Shown here: one piece after another, positions 19,244 through 27,869 of the stretch | Position numbering within the stretch: the first letter of the stretch is position 1 | Layout: every line of letters begins with the position of its first letter | Source: Legionella erythra | GTDB taxonomy: Bacteria; Pseudomonadota; Gammaproteobacteria; Legionellales; Legionellaceae | Assembly: GCF_001467615.1 (NCBI RefSeq) | Contig: NZ_LNYA01000034.1 | Coordinates: forward strand, 280,800-344,799 | Length of the DNA: 64,000 nt | Direction: 5' to 3' | Notes under the pieces: model-generated | Told to the model about the DNA's origin: nothing | Databases searched by the model: none | The model's input: the letters and a program-made list of their open reading frames with translations, nothing else | Position numbers and translations under genes: made by a program

Positions 19244-20152
19244 TTAGTCTCCAATAATGTGCACTTCACGGATAAGCTCAACAGCAGTCTTCTGATGGAC
19301 GGTTTGCTGCACCAGTTCTATCAATGACTCAATGTCCTGCGCCGAGGCATTTCCTTCGTGATTAATAATAAAGTTGGCATGCTTGGTGGATACCACGGCT
19401 CCACCGAGCTGTTTACCCTTAAGTCCGCATTCTTCAATAAGGCGGGCGGCAAAATGACCGGCAGGATTACGAAATACCGAGCCACAATTGTATTCATTGG
19501 TCGGCTGCGTTTCAGCGCGGCGGGCCAACAGATCTTTGATCATCTGCAGGGACTTATCCTTTTCCCCGGTTGAAAGGCGGCAGGTGGCTGCGATAAACCA
19601 TTCATCCTGAAGCCCGGCCACATGGCGGTAGGCAATTGCGAATTCCGATGGTTTACGGACGCGCCTCTCACCGTGACGGGTCATGGTTTCCACCTCAACC
19701 ACCGATTGCCAGGTCTCGCCACCGAAGCAGCCCGCGTTCATCCGCAAAGCCCCGCCCATGGTTCCTGGAATACCAGCCCAGAATTCACCGCCGCTTAAAT
19801 GATTTCTGGCGCAGAAGCGAGCCATGGTGGCGCAGGAGACGCCAGCTTCAACACGCACCAGCTGATCCCCGACGAGACTGACGTCTTTAAGGCAGCCCTG
19901 CGTCAGAATAACAGTCCCGGCAAAGCCGCTGTCGCGAATAAGGGAGTTACTCCCCAACCCTAGCCACAGCAAGGGCTCACTGCTTGGCAAGTGCTTTAAA
20001 AACAAAGCCAGGTCGTCAATGCCGGCGGGCTTGTAGAGTTGGCGGGCAAGGCCTCCCACCCGCCAGGTGGTGTAATCAGCCAAAGGCTCATTGCTGAGCA
20101 ATTGTCCCTGAAAAGCAATACCCTGACCATTTAACCCATTGATTGTTTTCAC
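19244..20152 (-). CDS. murB: UDP-N-acetylenolpyruvoylglucosamine reductase
   Basis: FAD enzyme that reduces the enolpyruvyl product of MurA to UDP-MurNAc. 302 residues, the short type II size. FAD-domain motifs are [21 protein letters not shown] and [14 protein letters not shown]; the catalytic serine lies in NCGSVFRNP and the C-terminal domain has [18 protein letters not shown] and the closing glutamate region [12 protein letters not shown]. The start overlaps the murC stop by ATGA. Confidence 0.96.
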   Translation of the reverse strand: MKTINGLNGQGIAFQGQLLSNEPLADYTTWRVGGLARQLYKPAGIDDLALFLKHLPSSEPLLWLGLGSNSLIRDSGFAGTVILTQGCLKDVSLVGDQLVRVEAGVSCATMARFCARNHLSGGEFWAGIPGTMGGALRMNAGCFGGETWQSVVEVETMTRHGERRVRKPSEFAIAYRHVAGLQDEWFIAATCRLSTGEKDKSLQMIKDLLARRAETQPTNEYNCGSVFRNPAGHFAARLIEECGLKGKQLGGAVVSTKHANFIINHEGNASAQDIESLIELVQQTVHQKTAVELIREVHIIGD

Positions 20153-21573
20153 GCTGGTTCTCGCACCGTTTGCATTAAATTTTGCGCCATCTGCCCTATA
20201 CTGCCAGCCCCCTGCATCAGAATAACATCCCCATTGGTAATTAATTCATCCAGGGTTTTCACCAGATTCTTTTCATTCACCAGACGGGCATTGGGACGGA
20301 TGGTGCGGATTTTTTTTAACAAGGCTTCACTGCTGATACCAGGAATTGGGTCTTCGCCTGCGGAATAAATATCCAGCAGCAGCAATTCTTCCGCGATGCT
20401 TAAGACATCCACAAACTGTTCAAACAAATCGTTAGTCCGACTATACCGATGCGGTTGGAAAATATGCACCAGGCGTTTGTCCGGCCATACGCGGCGGAAG
20501 GCATCGAGTGTCGTGCGGATTTCTTGCGGGTGATGACCATAATCATCGACTACTGTGGCGCTGGCGTGTTCAAACTGGCGTTCGCCTAAAATCTGGAAGC
20601 GTCGCCCCACACCCTGGAATTTGGCAAGACCGCAAACAATGGCATCATCAGTGACATTGAGCTCCGAAGCAATGGCAATAGCCGCCAGCGCATTGAGCAC
20701 GTTATGCCGTCCTGGCCACTGGAATTTAATGTCCAGGGGCTTCAAACCTCTTGGCCTTAACACAGTAAACTCGCTGCTTAAGCCAGTTTGAGTCCAGTTG
20801 ATTGCGCGGTAATGGGCCTCGTCACGAAAACCATAGGTCATTGTCGGGCGCTGAATCAGCGGCAGAATACGGCGAACCTCTTCATCCTCAATACACAAAA
20901 CCGCCAGCCCGTAAAAAGGCAAATGATGCAGGAACTCCACAAAGGTGTTACGCAGTTTGTCAAAATTATCGTCATACGTGCTCATGTGGTCGGCATCAAT
21001 GTTGGTCACCACGGCCATCATGGGCTTTAAGAACAGAAATGAGGCATCGCTCTCATCGGCTTCCGCCACAAAATAAGCCGAGTGGCCTAATTGGGCATTA
21101 CTGCCGGAGCTATTCAATTTTCCGCCAATCACATAGCTGGGATCCAGGCCGCCTTCAGCCAAAAGACTGCTAACCAAACTTGTGGTGGTCGTCTTGCCGT
21201 GCGTCCCGGCGATGGCGATGCCGTGACGAAAACGCATTAATTCAGCCAGCATCGCAGCGCGGGGAATCACAGGGATTAGCTGTTCTTTTGCCGCAATAAT
21301 TTCCGGGTTGTCCGCACTGACAGCGGTGGACCGGACAACAACATCCGCTCCCTGGATGTTTTCGACACGATGGCCAATAGCTACCGCAATACCCAACGAT
21401 TGCAAACGGGCCACCACTTTGTTTTCGCTGATATCCGAGCCGGTAATCCGATAACCCTCATTGTGAAGCACTTCGGCAATTCCGCACATACCGGCGCCGC
21501 CAATTCCAACGAAATGAATGTGTTCTACACGCCCCATCCTTGGCGAAAGAAATTGTCCTGAGCTGTCCACCAC
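20149..21573 (-). CDS. murC: UDP-N-acetylmuramate--L-alanine ligase
   Basis: First amino-acid-adding Mur ligase. 474 residues. HIHFVGIGGAGMCGIAEVL opens the UDP-binding domain, the ATP loop is GTHGKT at 123-128, and YGHHPQEI is the typical C-terminal Mur ligase motif. The start codon is GTG at 21573 or the adjacent GTG at 21570, supported by an AAGGGG site; a later ATG at 21537 would cut the PRMGRVEHIHF segment that matches the E. coli protein. Only 10 bp separate it from ftsW, where murG would normally lie. Confidence 0.95.
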   Translation of the reverse strand: MVDSSGQFLSPRMGRVEHIHFVGIGGAGMCGIAEVLHNEGYRITGSDISENKVVARLQSLGIAVAIGHRVENIQGADVVVRSTAVSADNPEIIAAKEQLIPVIPRAAMLAELMRFRHGIAIAGTHGKTTTTSLVSSLLAEGGLDPSYVIGGKLNSSGSNAQLGHSAYFVAEADESDASFLFLKPMMAVVTNIDADHMSTYDDNFDKLRNTFVEFLHHLPFYGLAVLCIEDEEVRRILPLIQRPTMTYGFRDEAHYRAINWTQTGLSSEFTVLRPRGLKPLDIKFQWPGRHNVLNALAAIAIASELNVTDDAIVCGLAKFQGVGRRFQILGERQFEHASATVVDDYGHHPQEIRTTLDAFRRVWPDKRLVHIFQPHRYSRTNDLFEQFVDVLSIAEELLLLDIYSAGEDPIPGISSEALLKKIRTIRPNARLVNEKNLVKTLDELITNGDVILMQGAGSIGQMAQNLMQTVREPA

Positions 21574-21583
21574 GTTCCCCTTG

Positions 21584-22768
21584 TTATGAAGTCGGCTTTC
21601 TCAATCCCAAAGATTGCCAACGATTTTCATGATCAATCCGCAATAACAATGCGATAACCACACAATTAACCACCATACTCGCACCGCCATAACTTAAGAG
21701 CGGCAAGGTTAATCCCTTTGTGGGCAGCAAACCTGAATTGACCCCCATGTTTATTGTCGCCTGCAAGCCTAACCAGAAAGTCAGGCCATAGGCGGTAAAT
21801 GCGGCAAAAAGCCTCTCCTGACTAAAAGCGGTATAGCCAATCATCAGGCCTCTAAGCACCAGTATACTATACAAAATTAATACGAACAGGACACCGAGCA
21901 ACCCTAATTCTTCTGCCAGCACAGCAAATAGAAAATCGGTGTGCGCCTCGGGCAAATAAAATAATTTTTGAACACTATCCCCCAAGCCGGTTCCTAACCA
22001 GCCTCCACGGCCAAAGGCAATCAGGGATTGAGTTAACTGATAACCGCTGTTAAATTGATCCGCCCACGGGTCAAGAAACGCCGTTAATCGCGCCACCCGG
22101 TAAGGCGAGGATACCGCGAGCATGGCGAGGCAGCAGCCGACAAGGATAACCAAGCCGATGTAATAACGCAGTTTCACCCCGGCTAAAAAGAGCATGGCCA
22201 TGATGGTGCCGGCAATGACCACGGTGGCGCCAAAATCAGGCTCTAATAATAACAACACCGAGACCATCCCCAGAATGATCATTGGTTTGATAAAACCAAA
22301 AATACTGGCGCTTATCTGTTTTTGTTGGCGAACGAGATAGCCGGACACATAAAAAATCATGGTCATCTTTGCCAGTTCAGACACCTGAATGCCAATGGGG
22401 CCTAAAGCCAGCCAGCGGCGGCTGCCGTTGACGGAGCGCCCAATACCGGGAATTAACACCAGCATCAGCATTACAAGACAAGCCAGCAACAATGGCATGC
22501 TCAGTTTTTCCCAGATCTGACTGTCAATGCGCATCACCACCAAAGCCACCAGGAAGCCTGCCGCCAGGTAGCAGCATTGCCGAATGAGAAAATGAAACGG
22601 TTGATGGTAATACTTGGTGGAAATCATGACCGAACTGGAAGCCACCATCATTAAACCAATGATCAACAAACCCAGCACCGCCCCCATCATCCACTTGTCA
22701 TACAATGCCAGGGGTTTGTGGGTGGGTTTTCCGCGTTGTGTGTAATGACGGGGTTGCATGGTGCTCAC
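21584..22768 (-). CDS. ftsW: Peptidoglycan glycosyltransferase FtsW (SEDS)
   Basis: Polytopic inner-membrane protein that polymerises septal lipid II together with FtsI. 394 residues, about ten membrane segments. SEDS features include PIGIQVSELAKM, LLEPDFGATVV, the loop region GGWLGTGLGDSVQKLFYLPEAHTDF (cited for its catalytic aspartate region, key residues G-L-G and PEAH-D) and the closing LLSYGGASM. The start overlaps the murD stop by ATGA. FtsI is not in this window. Confidence 0.95.
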   Translation of the reverse strand: MSTMQPRHYTQRGKPTHKPLALYDKWMMGAVLGLLIIGLMMVASSSVMISTKYYHQPFHFLIRQCCYLAAGFLVALVVMRIDSQIWEKLSMPLLLACLVMLMLVLIPGIGRSVNGSRRWLALGPIGIQVSELAKMTMIFYVSGYLVRQQKQISASIFGFIKPMIILGMVSVLLLLEPDFGATVVIAGTIMAMLFLAGVKLRYYIGLVILVGCCLAMLAVSSPYRVARLTAFLDPWADQFNSGYQLTQSLIAFGRGGWLGTGLGDSVQKLFYLPEAHTDFLFAVLAEELGLLGVLFVLILYSILVLRGLMIGYTAFSQERLFAAFTAYGLTFWLGLQATINMGVNSGLLPTKGLTLPLLSYGGASMVVNCVVIALLLRIDHENRWQSLGLRKPTS

Positions 22769-24099
22769 AATTGTCCTACCAGGTTGGCAAACAGTTCGCC
22801 ACGATGATTAAAATCACGAAACATGTCCATGCTGGCGCAGGCTGGGGACAACAGCACCACATCCCCCGCCTGGGCCTGATTTTTCGCCTGAATAATTGCG
22901 TCATCCAGGGACGCGGCATGCAAGACCGGCACCAAATCACCCACGGCCTTGTCAATCTTGTCGGCATCCGTGCCAATTAACACCATGGAACGTACATACC
23001 GGCTCACCGGTTGGCGAAGGTCAGTGAAATCCGCCCCTTTTCCCAACCCGCCGGCAATTAACACGATTTTACCCTGTATGGCGCCGCCTATGCCTGAAAT
23101 CGCTGATTGCGTCGCGCCGATATTGGTTCCCTTGGAATCATTAATCCAATCCACACCCTGCAGGGTTCTTACCCACTGGCAGCGGTGAGGCAAGCCCGCA
23201 AAGGTGGTTAAAACCGTGACCATGGCTTCACGGCCAATGCCTAAGGCCTTGGCCAGCGCACAAGCCGCCAGGGCATTCTGCCAATTGTGGGTGCCTTTAA
23301 TGTGCAACTTGTCCACAGCAAGAATGAGTTCATCACCACAGGCTAAAAATGACTCCTTACCGTCATTTATAATGCCCCATTGCCCTGGCTCTGGTTTATC
23401 CAGCCCAAAGCTGATTCGCCCGGCATCATAAGCCAGAGGGGCCGTTGCTTTATCCTCGCGGTTATAAATCAGTAAATCAGCCTGCCTGTAAATACGCTGC
23501 TTGGATTCGGTATAAGCTGTCATGGTGTGGTGCCTGTCAAGGTGGTCAGGCGTAATATTTAAAATGGTGGCGGCTTTTGCGGCTAAGGAATGGGTTAAAT
23601 CCAGTTGAAAACTCGATAACTCGAGGACCCACACGTCATAGTGAATGCCGTCATCCAGCAAGTCGAGGACCGGATTGCCGATATTGCCGGCCACCGCCAC
23701 ACGGAGGCCGGCGGCTTTAGCCATTTCGCCCACCAGCATGGTGACCGTGGATTTGCCGTTGGTACCGGTTATCGCAATCACTGGCGCTGTGATCTCCCGC
23801 ACCAGGCATTCAATGTCACCATAAACCGGAATACCGCAGGCCGTCGCCTGTTTCAGAAATGGTTCCTCCAGCGATACGCCGGGGCTGGTAATCACGGCTT
23901 TAAGGTGAGGGTAAACAGTCGCGGGCATTTGCCCCAGAAACACATCGACGCCAGGAAATTCGCTGTGAAAATCGGCTAACCCCTCGATTTGGGTCCGCGT
24001 ATCAAAGGCGATAAACGGCTCGTTTCGCCTCTTGAGATAACGGGCGATGGACTGTCCTGTTTTACCCAGGCCTGCAACGAGATAACATGGTTGATTCAT
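22765..24099 (-). CDS. murD: UDP-N-acetylmuramoylalanine--D-glutamate ligase
   Basis: Second amino-acid-adding Mur ligase. 444 residues. The N-terminal Rossmann part starts YLVAGLGKTGQS, the ATP loop is TGTNGKST at 111-118, DHLDRH is the metal-site motif and NDSKGTNIGAT lies at the start of the C-terminal domain, as in E. coli MurD. It lies 9 bp after mraY and is coupled to ftsW. Confidence 0.96.
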   Translation of the reverse strand: MNQPCYLVAGLGKTGQSIARYLKRRNEPFIAFDTRTQIEGLADFHSEFPGVDVFLGQMPATVYPHLKAVITSPGVSLEEPFLKQATACGIPVYGDIECLVREITAPVIAITGTNGKSTVTMLVGEMAKAAGLRVAVAGNIGNPVLDLLDDGIHYDVWVLELSSFQLDLTHSLAAKAATILNITPDHLDRHHTMTAYTESKQRIYRQADLLIYNREDKATAPLAYDAGRISFGLDKPEPGQWGIINDGKESFLACGDELILAVDKLHIKGTHNWQNALAACALAKALGIGREAMVTVLTTFAGLPHRCQWVRTLQGVDWINDSKGTNIGATQSAISGIGGAIQGKIVLIAGGLGKGADFTDLRQPVSRYVRSMVLIGTDADKIDKAVGDLVPVLHAASLDDAIIQAKNQAQAGDVVLLSPACASMDMFRDFNHRGELFANLVGQL

Positions 24100-24108
24100 G
24101 ATTTTCGC

Positions 24109-25194
24109 CTACCGTAATTTTAAGGTTGCCAAACCACAAAGGACAAAAATAACCGTCATAATCCAAAACCGCACAATCACTTTAGGCTCTGACCAGCCTT
24201 TCAATTCAAAATGATGATGCAAAGGCGCCATACGAAACAGGCGCTTGCCCCCCGTGTACTTAAAATAACCCACCTGGAGTATGACAGACACGGTTTCAAT
24301 CACAAAAAGACCACCCATGATTAATAACACCAGCTCCTGACGAACCACGATGGCGACAATACCCAGGGCGGCTCCCAACGCAAGCGAGCCGACATCGCCC
24401 ATAAAGACCTGCGCAGGGTAGGTGTTATACCACAGAAAGCCAAGGCCTGCGCCAACGATAGCCGAACAGAATATAGTCAATTCCCCGGTATTGGGGATAT
24501 AGGGAATAGCCAGGTAATGAGCATACAGGGCGTTGCTGCTGGCATAAGCAAAAATACCCAATGCACCAGCAACCATGACGATGGGCATGATAGCCAAACC
24601 ATCCAGACCATCGGTCAGATTAACGGCGTTACTGCTGCCTACAACCACAAAATAAGCGAGGACAGGGAATAAGGGGCCTAAAGTAATCAGCCAGTTTTTA
24701 AAAAATGGAATCGATAATTGTGTCTGCACAGGAATGCTGGCATTAAAATAGAGGAAGGTCACCGCGAGAATGGCCACCACGGATTGCCAGAAATATTTCC
24801 AACGGGCGGGCAAGCCGCGGCTGTTCTTACGCACCACTTTGCGGTAGTCATCCACCCAACCAATGGCGCCGAAACCTAAAGTAACCAGTAACACCAGCCA
24901 AAGCGCCGGTTGCCGCAAGTCACCCCATAACAGGCAACTGGATGTAATCGCCACTAAAATCAACAGGCCGCCCATGGTCGGCGTCCCCGCTTTGGACAAA
25001 TGCGTTTGCGGGCCATCATTGCGAACCATCTGCCCGATTTGCAGGTTTCTCAGCCACTTAATCATCATGGGGCCGCAAAACAACCCCACCAGCAAAGCGG
25101 TCAACGCCGCTAAAATGGAGCGGAAAGTGATGTATTGGAAAACCCTGAACGCATGATATTGTCCTTGAAATAACTGCGTTAACCAGTAAAGCAT
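24109..25194 (-). CDS. mraY: Phospho-MurNAc-pentapeptide transferase
   Basis: Integral membrane enzyme forming lipid I from UDP-MurNAc-pentapeptide and undecaprenyl phosphate. 361 residues, ten membrane segments expected. Signature pieces are [10 protein letters not shown] near residue 66, the aspartate pair in [18 protein letters not shown], and the cytoplasmic histidine loop [11 protein letters not shown]. Length equals E. coli MraY (360). It is 88 bp after murF, the widest gap in the murF-lpxC run before ftsZ-lpxC. Confidence 0.97.
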   Translation of the reverse strand: MLYWLTQLFQGQYHAFRVFQYITFRSILAALTALLVGLFCGPMMIKWLRNLQIGQMVRNDGPQTHLSKAGTPTMGGLLILVAITSSCLLWGDLRQPALWLVLLVTLGFGAIGWVDDYRKVVRKNSRGLPARWKYFWQSVVAILAVTFLYFNASIPVQTQLSIPFFKNWLITLGPLFPVLAYFVVVGSSNAVNLTDGLDGLAIMPIVMVAGALGIFAYASSNALYAHYLAIPYIPNTGELTIFCSAIVGAGLGFLWYNTYPAQVFMGDVGSLALGAALGIVAIVVRQELVLLIMGGLFVIETVSVILQVGYFKYTGGKRLFRMAPLHHHFELKGWSEPKVIVRFWIMTVIFVLCGLATLKLR

Positions 25195-25282
25195 GGTGTC
25201 TGTTCCTCTTTGTCAGATTGATTCGATTGCAGCCGGCGTCAGACCGTGCAAAAAGTTGCCAAGCATAGCATAACTGGATTCA

Positions 25283-26611
25283 TCAACCCACCAGTCTATG
25301 CACAATTTTCTCCATCGCTGCCGACCGTGACCCTTTCACCAGCACGGTTGTGTCTTTATTCAGATGCGGCAGCAAATCCCGGGCCAAGTCATCCTGGGTC
25401 TGATAATGGCATGCCGGCTTTCCAAAGGCTTTGCTGCTGAATTCGCTGTGCTTGCCGCAGGTCATGAGCAAATCAATGCCCTTGCTTTGGGCAGCCCGCC
25501 CGATTTCTTCATGATGCTGCTGTGTCCATGCACCAAGTTCGCCCATGTCGCCCAACACCAGAATGCGGCGGCCCTGCCGTTTGGATAATACGTCCACCGC
25601 AGTCAGGACAGAACGCAGGTTGGCATTGTAGGTATCATCAATGATGAGGGCATCGTTATGGCCGTGCAAATAAGTCATGCGCCCGGCGACCCCTTTAAAC
25701 TGATTTAAGCCGCGCGCAATCGTCGCCAAATCAATACCGGCTGCGAAACAGCACAACGCGGCGGCTAAGGCATTGCGAATGGTGTGTTCGCCAGGAACCT
25801 GTAAATGAATCGGACTGTCGCCAGCCGGCAACACCAGCGTAAATCGGGCACAACCGCGCTCATCGAACACGATATCCCGCGCATGCGCGTCAACCGGTTT
25901 GTGAAGGGAAAAACGCAGCACCTTTTTACTGCTTAGGAGACCATCCCAAAAATGGGCATAGTCGTCATCGTCATTCACTACCGCGGTGCCGCCAGGCGGT
26001 AATCCCTCATAGATCTCACCTTTGGCCCGGGCAACGCCATCAATGGAGCCAAACCCTTCAATATGGGCGGGGGCGATATTATTAATGAGCGCCACTTGCG
26101 GTTGCACGACCGCCACGGTATGGGCAATTTCTTTCGGATGGTTAGCACCCAGCTCAAACACGGCATAACGGTGCTCCGGTTTGAGCTCAAGAGCAGTCAA
26201 AGGCGCACCAATATGATTATTGCGATTGCCGCGAGTAGCCAGTGAAGGTTGGGGCAGAATCGCTGCAATCATTTCCTTGACGGTGGTTTTTCCATTGCTG
26301 CCAGTCAAGGCAATAACCTGGCAATCGATCCTGCGGCGATGGCTGGCAGCCAGTTTCGCCAGGGCATCAAGGCTTGAGGGGACAACGCATTGCAGAGTGG
26401 AAATGCCTGGGCAAGCCTGTTCGCAGACAATGGCTACCGCCCCTTTGCTCGCCGCCTCGGTAATAAAATCATGGCCATCGAAACGGTCGCCCCGCAAGGC
26501 AATGAATAATTCGCCTGGTTTTAATACGCGGCTGTCGATGGCAATGCCATTGATTTCAATGTCTGGCGCCGGGGCGCAACCCAAAAGCTCGGCAATTGTT
26601 TTTAAGTTCAT
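25283..26611 (-). CDS. murF: UDP-MurNAc-tripeptide--D-alanyl-D-alanine ligase
   Basis: Adds the D-Ala-D-Ala dipeptide made by Ddl to complete the pentapeptide precursor. 442 residues. ISINGIAIDSR-type N-terminus (EINGIAIDSRVLKPGELFIAL region), ATP loop TGSNGKTT at 103-110, NNHIGAPLTAL and DDTYNANLRSV are the MurF motifs. It is the most upstream gene of the cluster in this window; murE, which normally precedes it, is absent, as the next gene upstream is the unrelated DUF167 gene. Confidence 0.96.
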   Translation of the reverse strand: MNLKTIAELLGCAPAPDIEINGIAIDSRVLKPGELFIALRGDRFDGHDFITEAASKGAVAIVCEQACPGISTLQCVVPSSLDALAKLAASHRRRIDCQVIALTGSNGKTTVKEMIAAILPQPSLATRGNRNNHIGAPLTALELKPEHRYAVFELGANHPKEIAHTVAVVQPQVALINNIAPAHIEGFGSIDGVARAKGEIYEGLPPGGTAVVNDDDDYAHFWDGLLSSKKVLRFSLHKPVDAHARDIVFDERGCARFTLVLPAGDSPIHLQVPGEHTIRNALAAALCCFAAGIDLATIARGLNQFKGVAGRMTYLHGHNDALIIDDTYNANLRSVLTAVDVLSKRQGRRILVLGDMGELGAWTQQHHEEIGRAAQSKGIDLLMTCGKHSEFSSKAFGKPACHYQTQDDLARDLLPHLNKDTTVLVKGSRSAAMEKIVHRLVG

Positions 26612-26709
26612 AATGATTGCAAGGGTTAAAATGACTAGTGTAATGGTTATTAGGCAAACTCACCAGAGCAGCCCCTAATTCATGGCCAAATTGTGCATAA
26701 TTTGCAAAA

Positions 26710-26985
26710 TTAGATTATTTCCAGGACTTCATCCAGGCGTTGCAGCACCTGATTCTGCTCCGCCTCCTCAACCAGCAGGCAGACTCTTTTCTCACGAACC
26801 TGATGGCCGCTGCCAATCACCACCTGCTTCTGCGTCAAACCCAGCAATTTGGCAAGATAAACCACAAGCTGCCTGTTGGCTTTACCCTCCTGTGGGCTGC
26901 CTTTGAGTGCAAGGATGAGGTGATTGTCATTTAGAAACAAGGCATCGACGCGGCTGGCCGGTTTGACCTTGAGCGTCAATTGCAT
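26710..26985 (-). CDS. DUF167 (YggU) family protein
   Basis: 91 residues from the ATG at 26985; the frame is open further but that part lies within zipA, whose stop is at 27002. The core LTLKVKPASRVDAL...LILALKGSPQEGKANRQLVVYLAKLLG is the DUF167 pattern (key parts KVKPASR and GKANRQL). Function is unknown; E. coli YggU is the solved relative. The gene is downstream of zipA, where many gamma-proteobacteria have ligA. The ribosome site is weak, consistent with coupling to zipA. Confidence 0.75.
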   Translation of the reverse strand: MQLTLKVKPASRVDALFLNDNHLILALKGSPQEGKANRQLVVYLAKLLGLTQKQVVIGSGHQVREKRVCLLVEEAEQNQVLQRLDEVLEII

Positions 26986-27001
26986 GTGTTGAGGGCAGCA
27001 A

Positions 27002-27820
27002 TCAAGCCAGGGCCGACAGCTCGCGTTCACAGGGAATATTCAGTACACGACGATAACGGGCGATGCTTTCTTCGTTCAGCGGACGCCGCATGTCATCCAA
27101 CAGATAAGTATCCAGGCCATCGCTCAATTGTTTGGCGGTTTCATGCATGATAGCAAAGCGTTCGGCGTCGATGTTGGAATTACCGGAAGTGTGCATGAAC
27201 AGACACAGACCACGTACGCTGAATGCACCAATATTTTGCAAATCAAACGCGCCGCTTGCGGTAGCCGCGGCCAGACTGCATAACACAGGCCCCTGACCAT
27301 TGGCCTGCTGGTGGCGGTGAAATAGATGCCCCTCGCCGAAACGAAGACCGGCCGCCAATACCGTTTGCAGCAGTTCATAGCCTGCCAACTGGCGGTTTTC
27401 TTTCGCCAATAAAAACATCATGATGGATTGACCCGGATCATTTTTAGTGACGGGTCTTGCTTCCATGGGGCGAGAGTCCAGAGCAGGCCGGGCATCACTA
27501 AGGGTTTCAATTGGCCGGATCTCCACACGCGTCTCTACCTCGTCCAGGGTGCCCTGTTCATCAGACACAATGGATGGCCCCTCGGTTGACTGGGTTTTTA
27601 TAGTAAACTCAGGCAGTTCCTCCCCCCCTTGCGGTTGAAGGTTGACTTTACGGATAGCGATTATATCATCGTAATGCTTTGGTTCGGCTGCCTGACCCAG
27701 CGAGGGTTGATAGGCCGCGTGGTTTAGGCTCTGCCTTCTGGCTTTCATCAGGCGGCCAATGGCAACCACTACACCAATGAGTAATAGCACATTGAGTATC
27801 AGACTCCAGTTTGCCTGCAT
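27002..27820 (-). CDS. zipA: Cell division protein ZipA
   Basis: Bitopic protein that anchors FtsZ to the membrane. 272 residues with an N-out, single membrane segment at about 5-24 (ANWSLILNVLLLIGVVVAIG), a charged and proline-containing linker (about 28-130) and a C-terminal FtsZ-binding domain (about 133-265, including VLAAGLRFGEGHLFH and VRGLCLFMHTS). A strong GAGGAG site precedes the ATG. The gene is 49 bp downstream of smc, a standard gamma-proteobacterial pair. Its partner FtsZ is encoded 11 kb away with the docking tail intact. Confidence 0.9.
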   Translation of the reverse strand: MQANWSLILNVLLLIGVVVAIGRLMKARRQSLNHAAYQPSLGQAAEPKHYDDIIAIRKVNLQPQGGEELPEFTIKTQSTEGPSIVSDEQGTLDEVETRVEIRPIETLSDARPALDSRPMEARPVTKNDPGQSIMMFLLAKENRQLAGYELLQTVLAAGLRFGEGHLFHRHQQANGQGPVLCSLAAATASGAFDLQNIGAFSVRGLCLFMHTSGNSNIDAERFAIMHETAKQLSDGLDTYLLDDMRRPLNEESIARYRRVLNIPCERELSALA

Positions 27821-27869
27821 GGTTTACTCCTCGTAATTAAAGAGCCCTTGACGTCGCTCTTGGTATTTA

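Noticed and set aside
21574..21583. Remnant of murG between ftsW and murC
   Set aside because: Only 10 bp lie between the genes, with no room for a pseudogene; murG is simply absent here.
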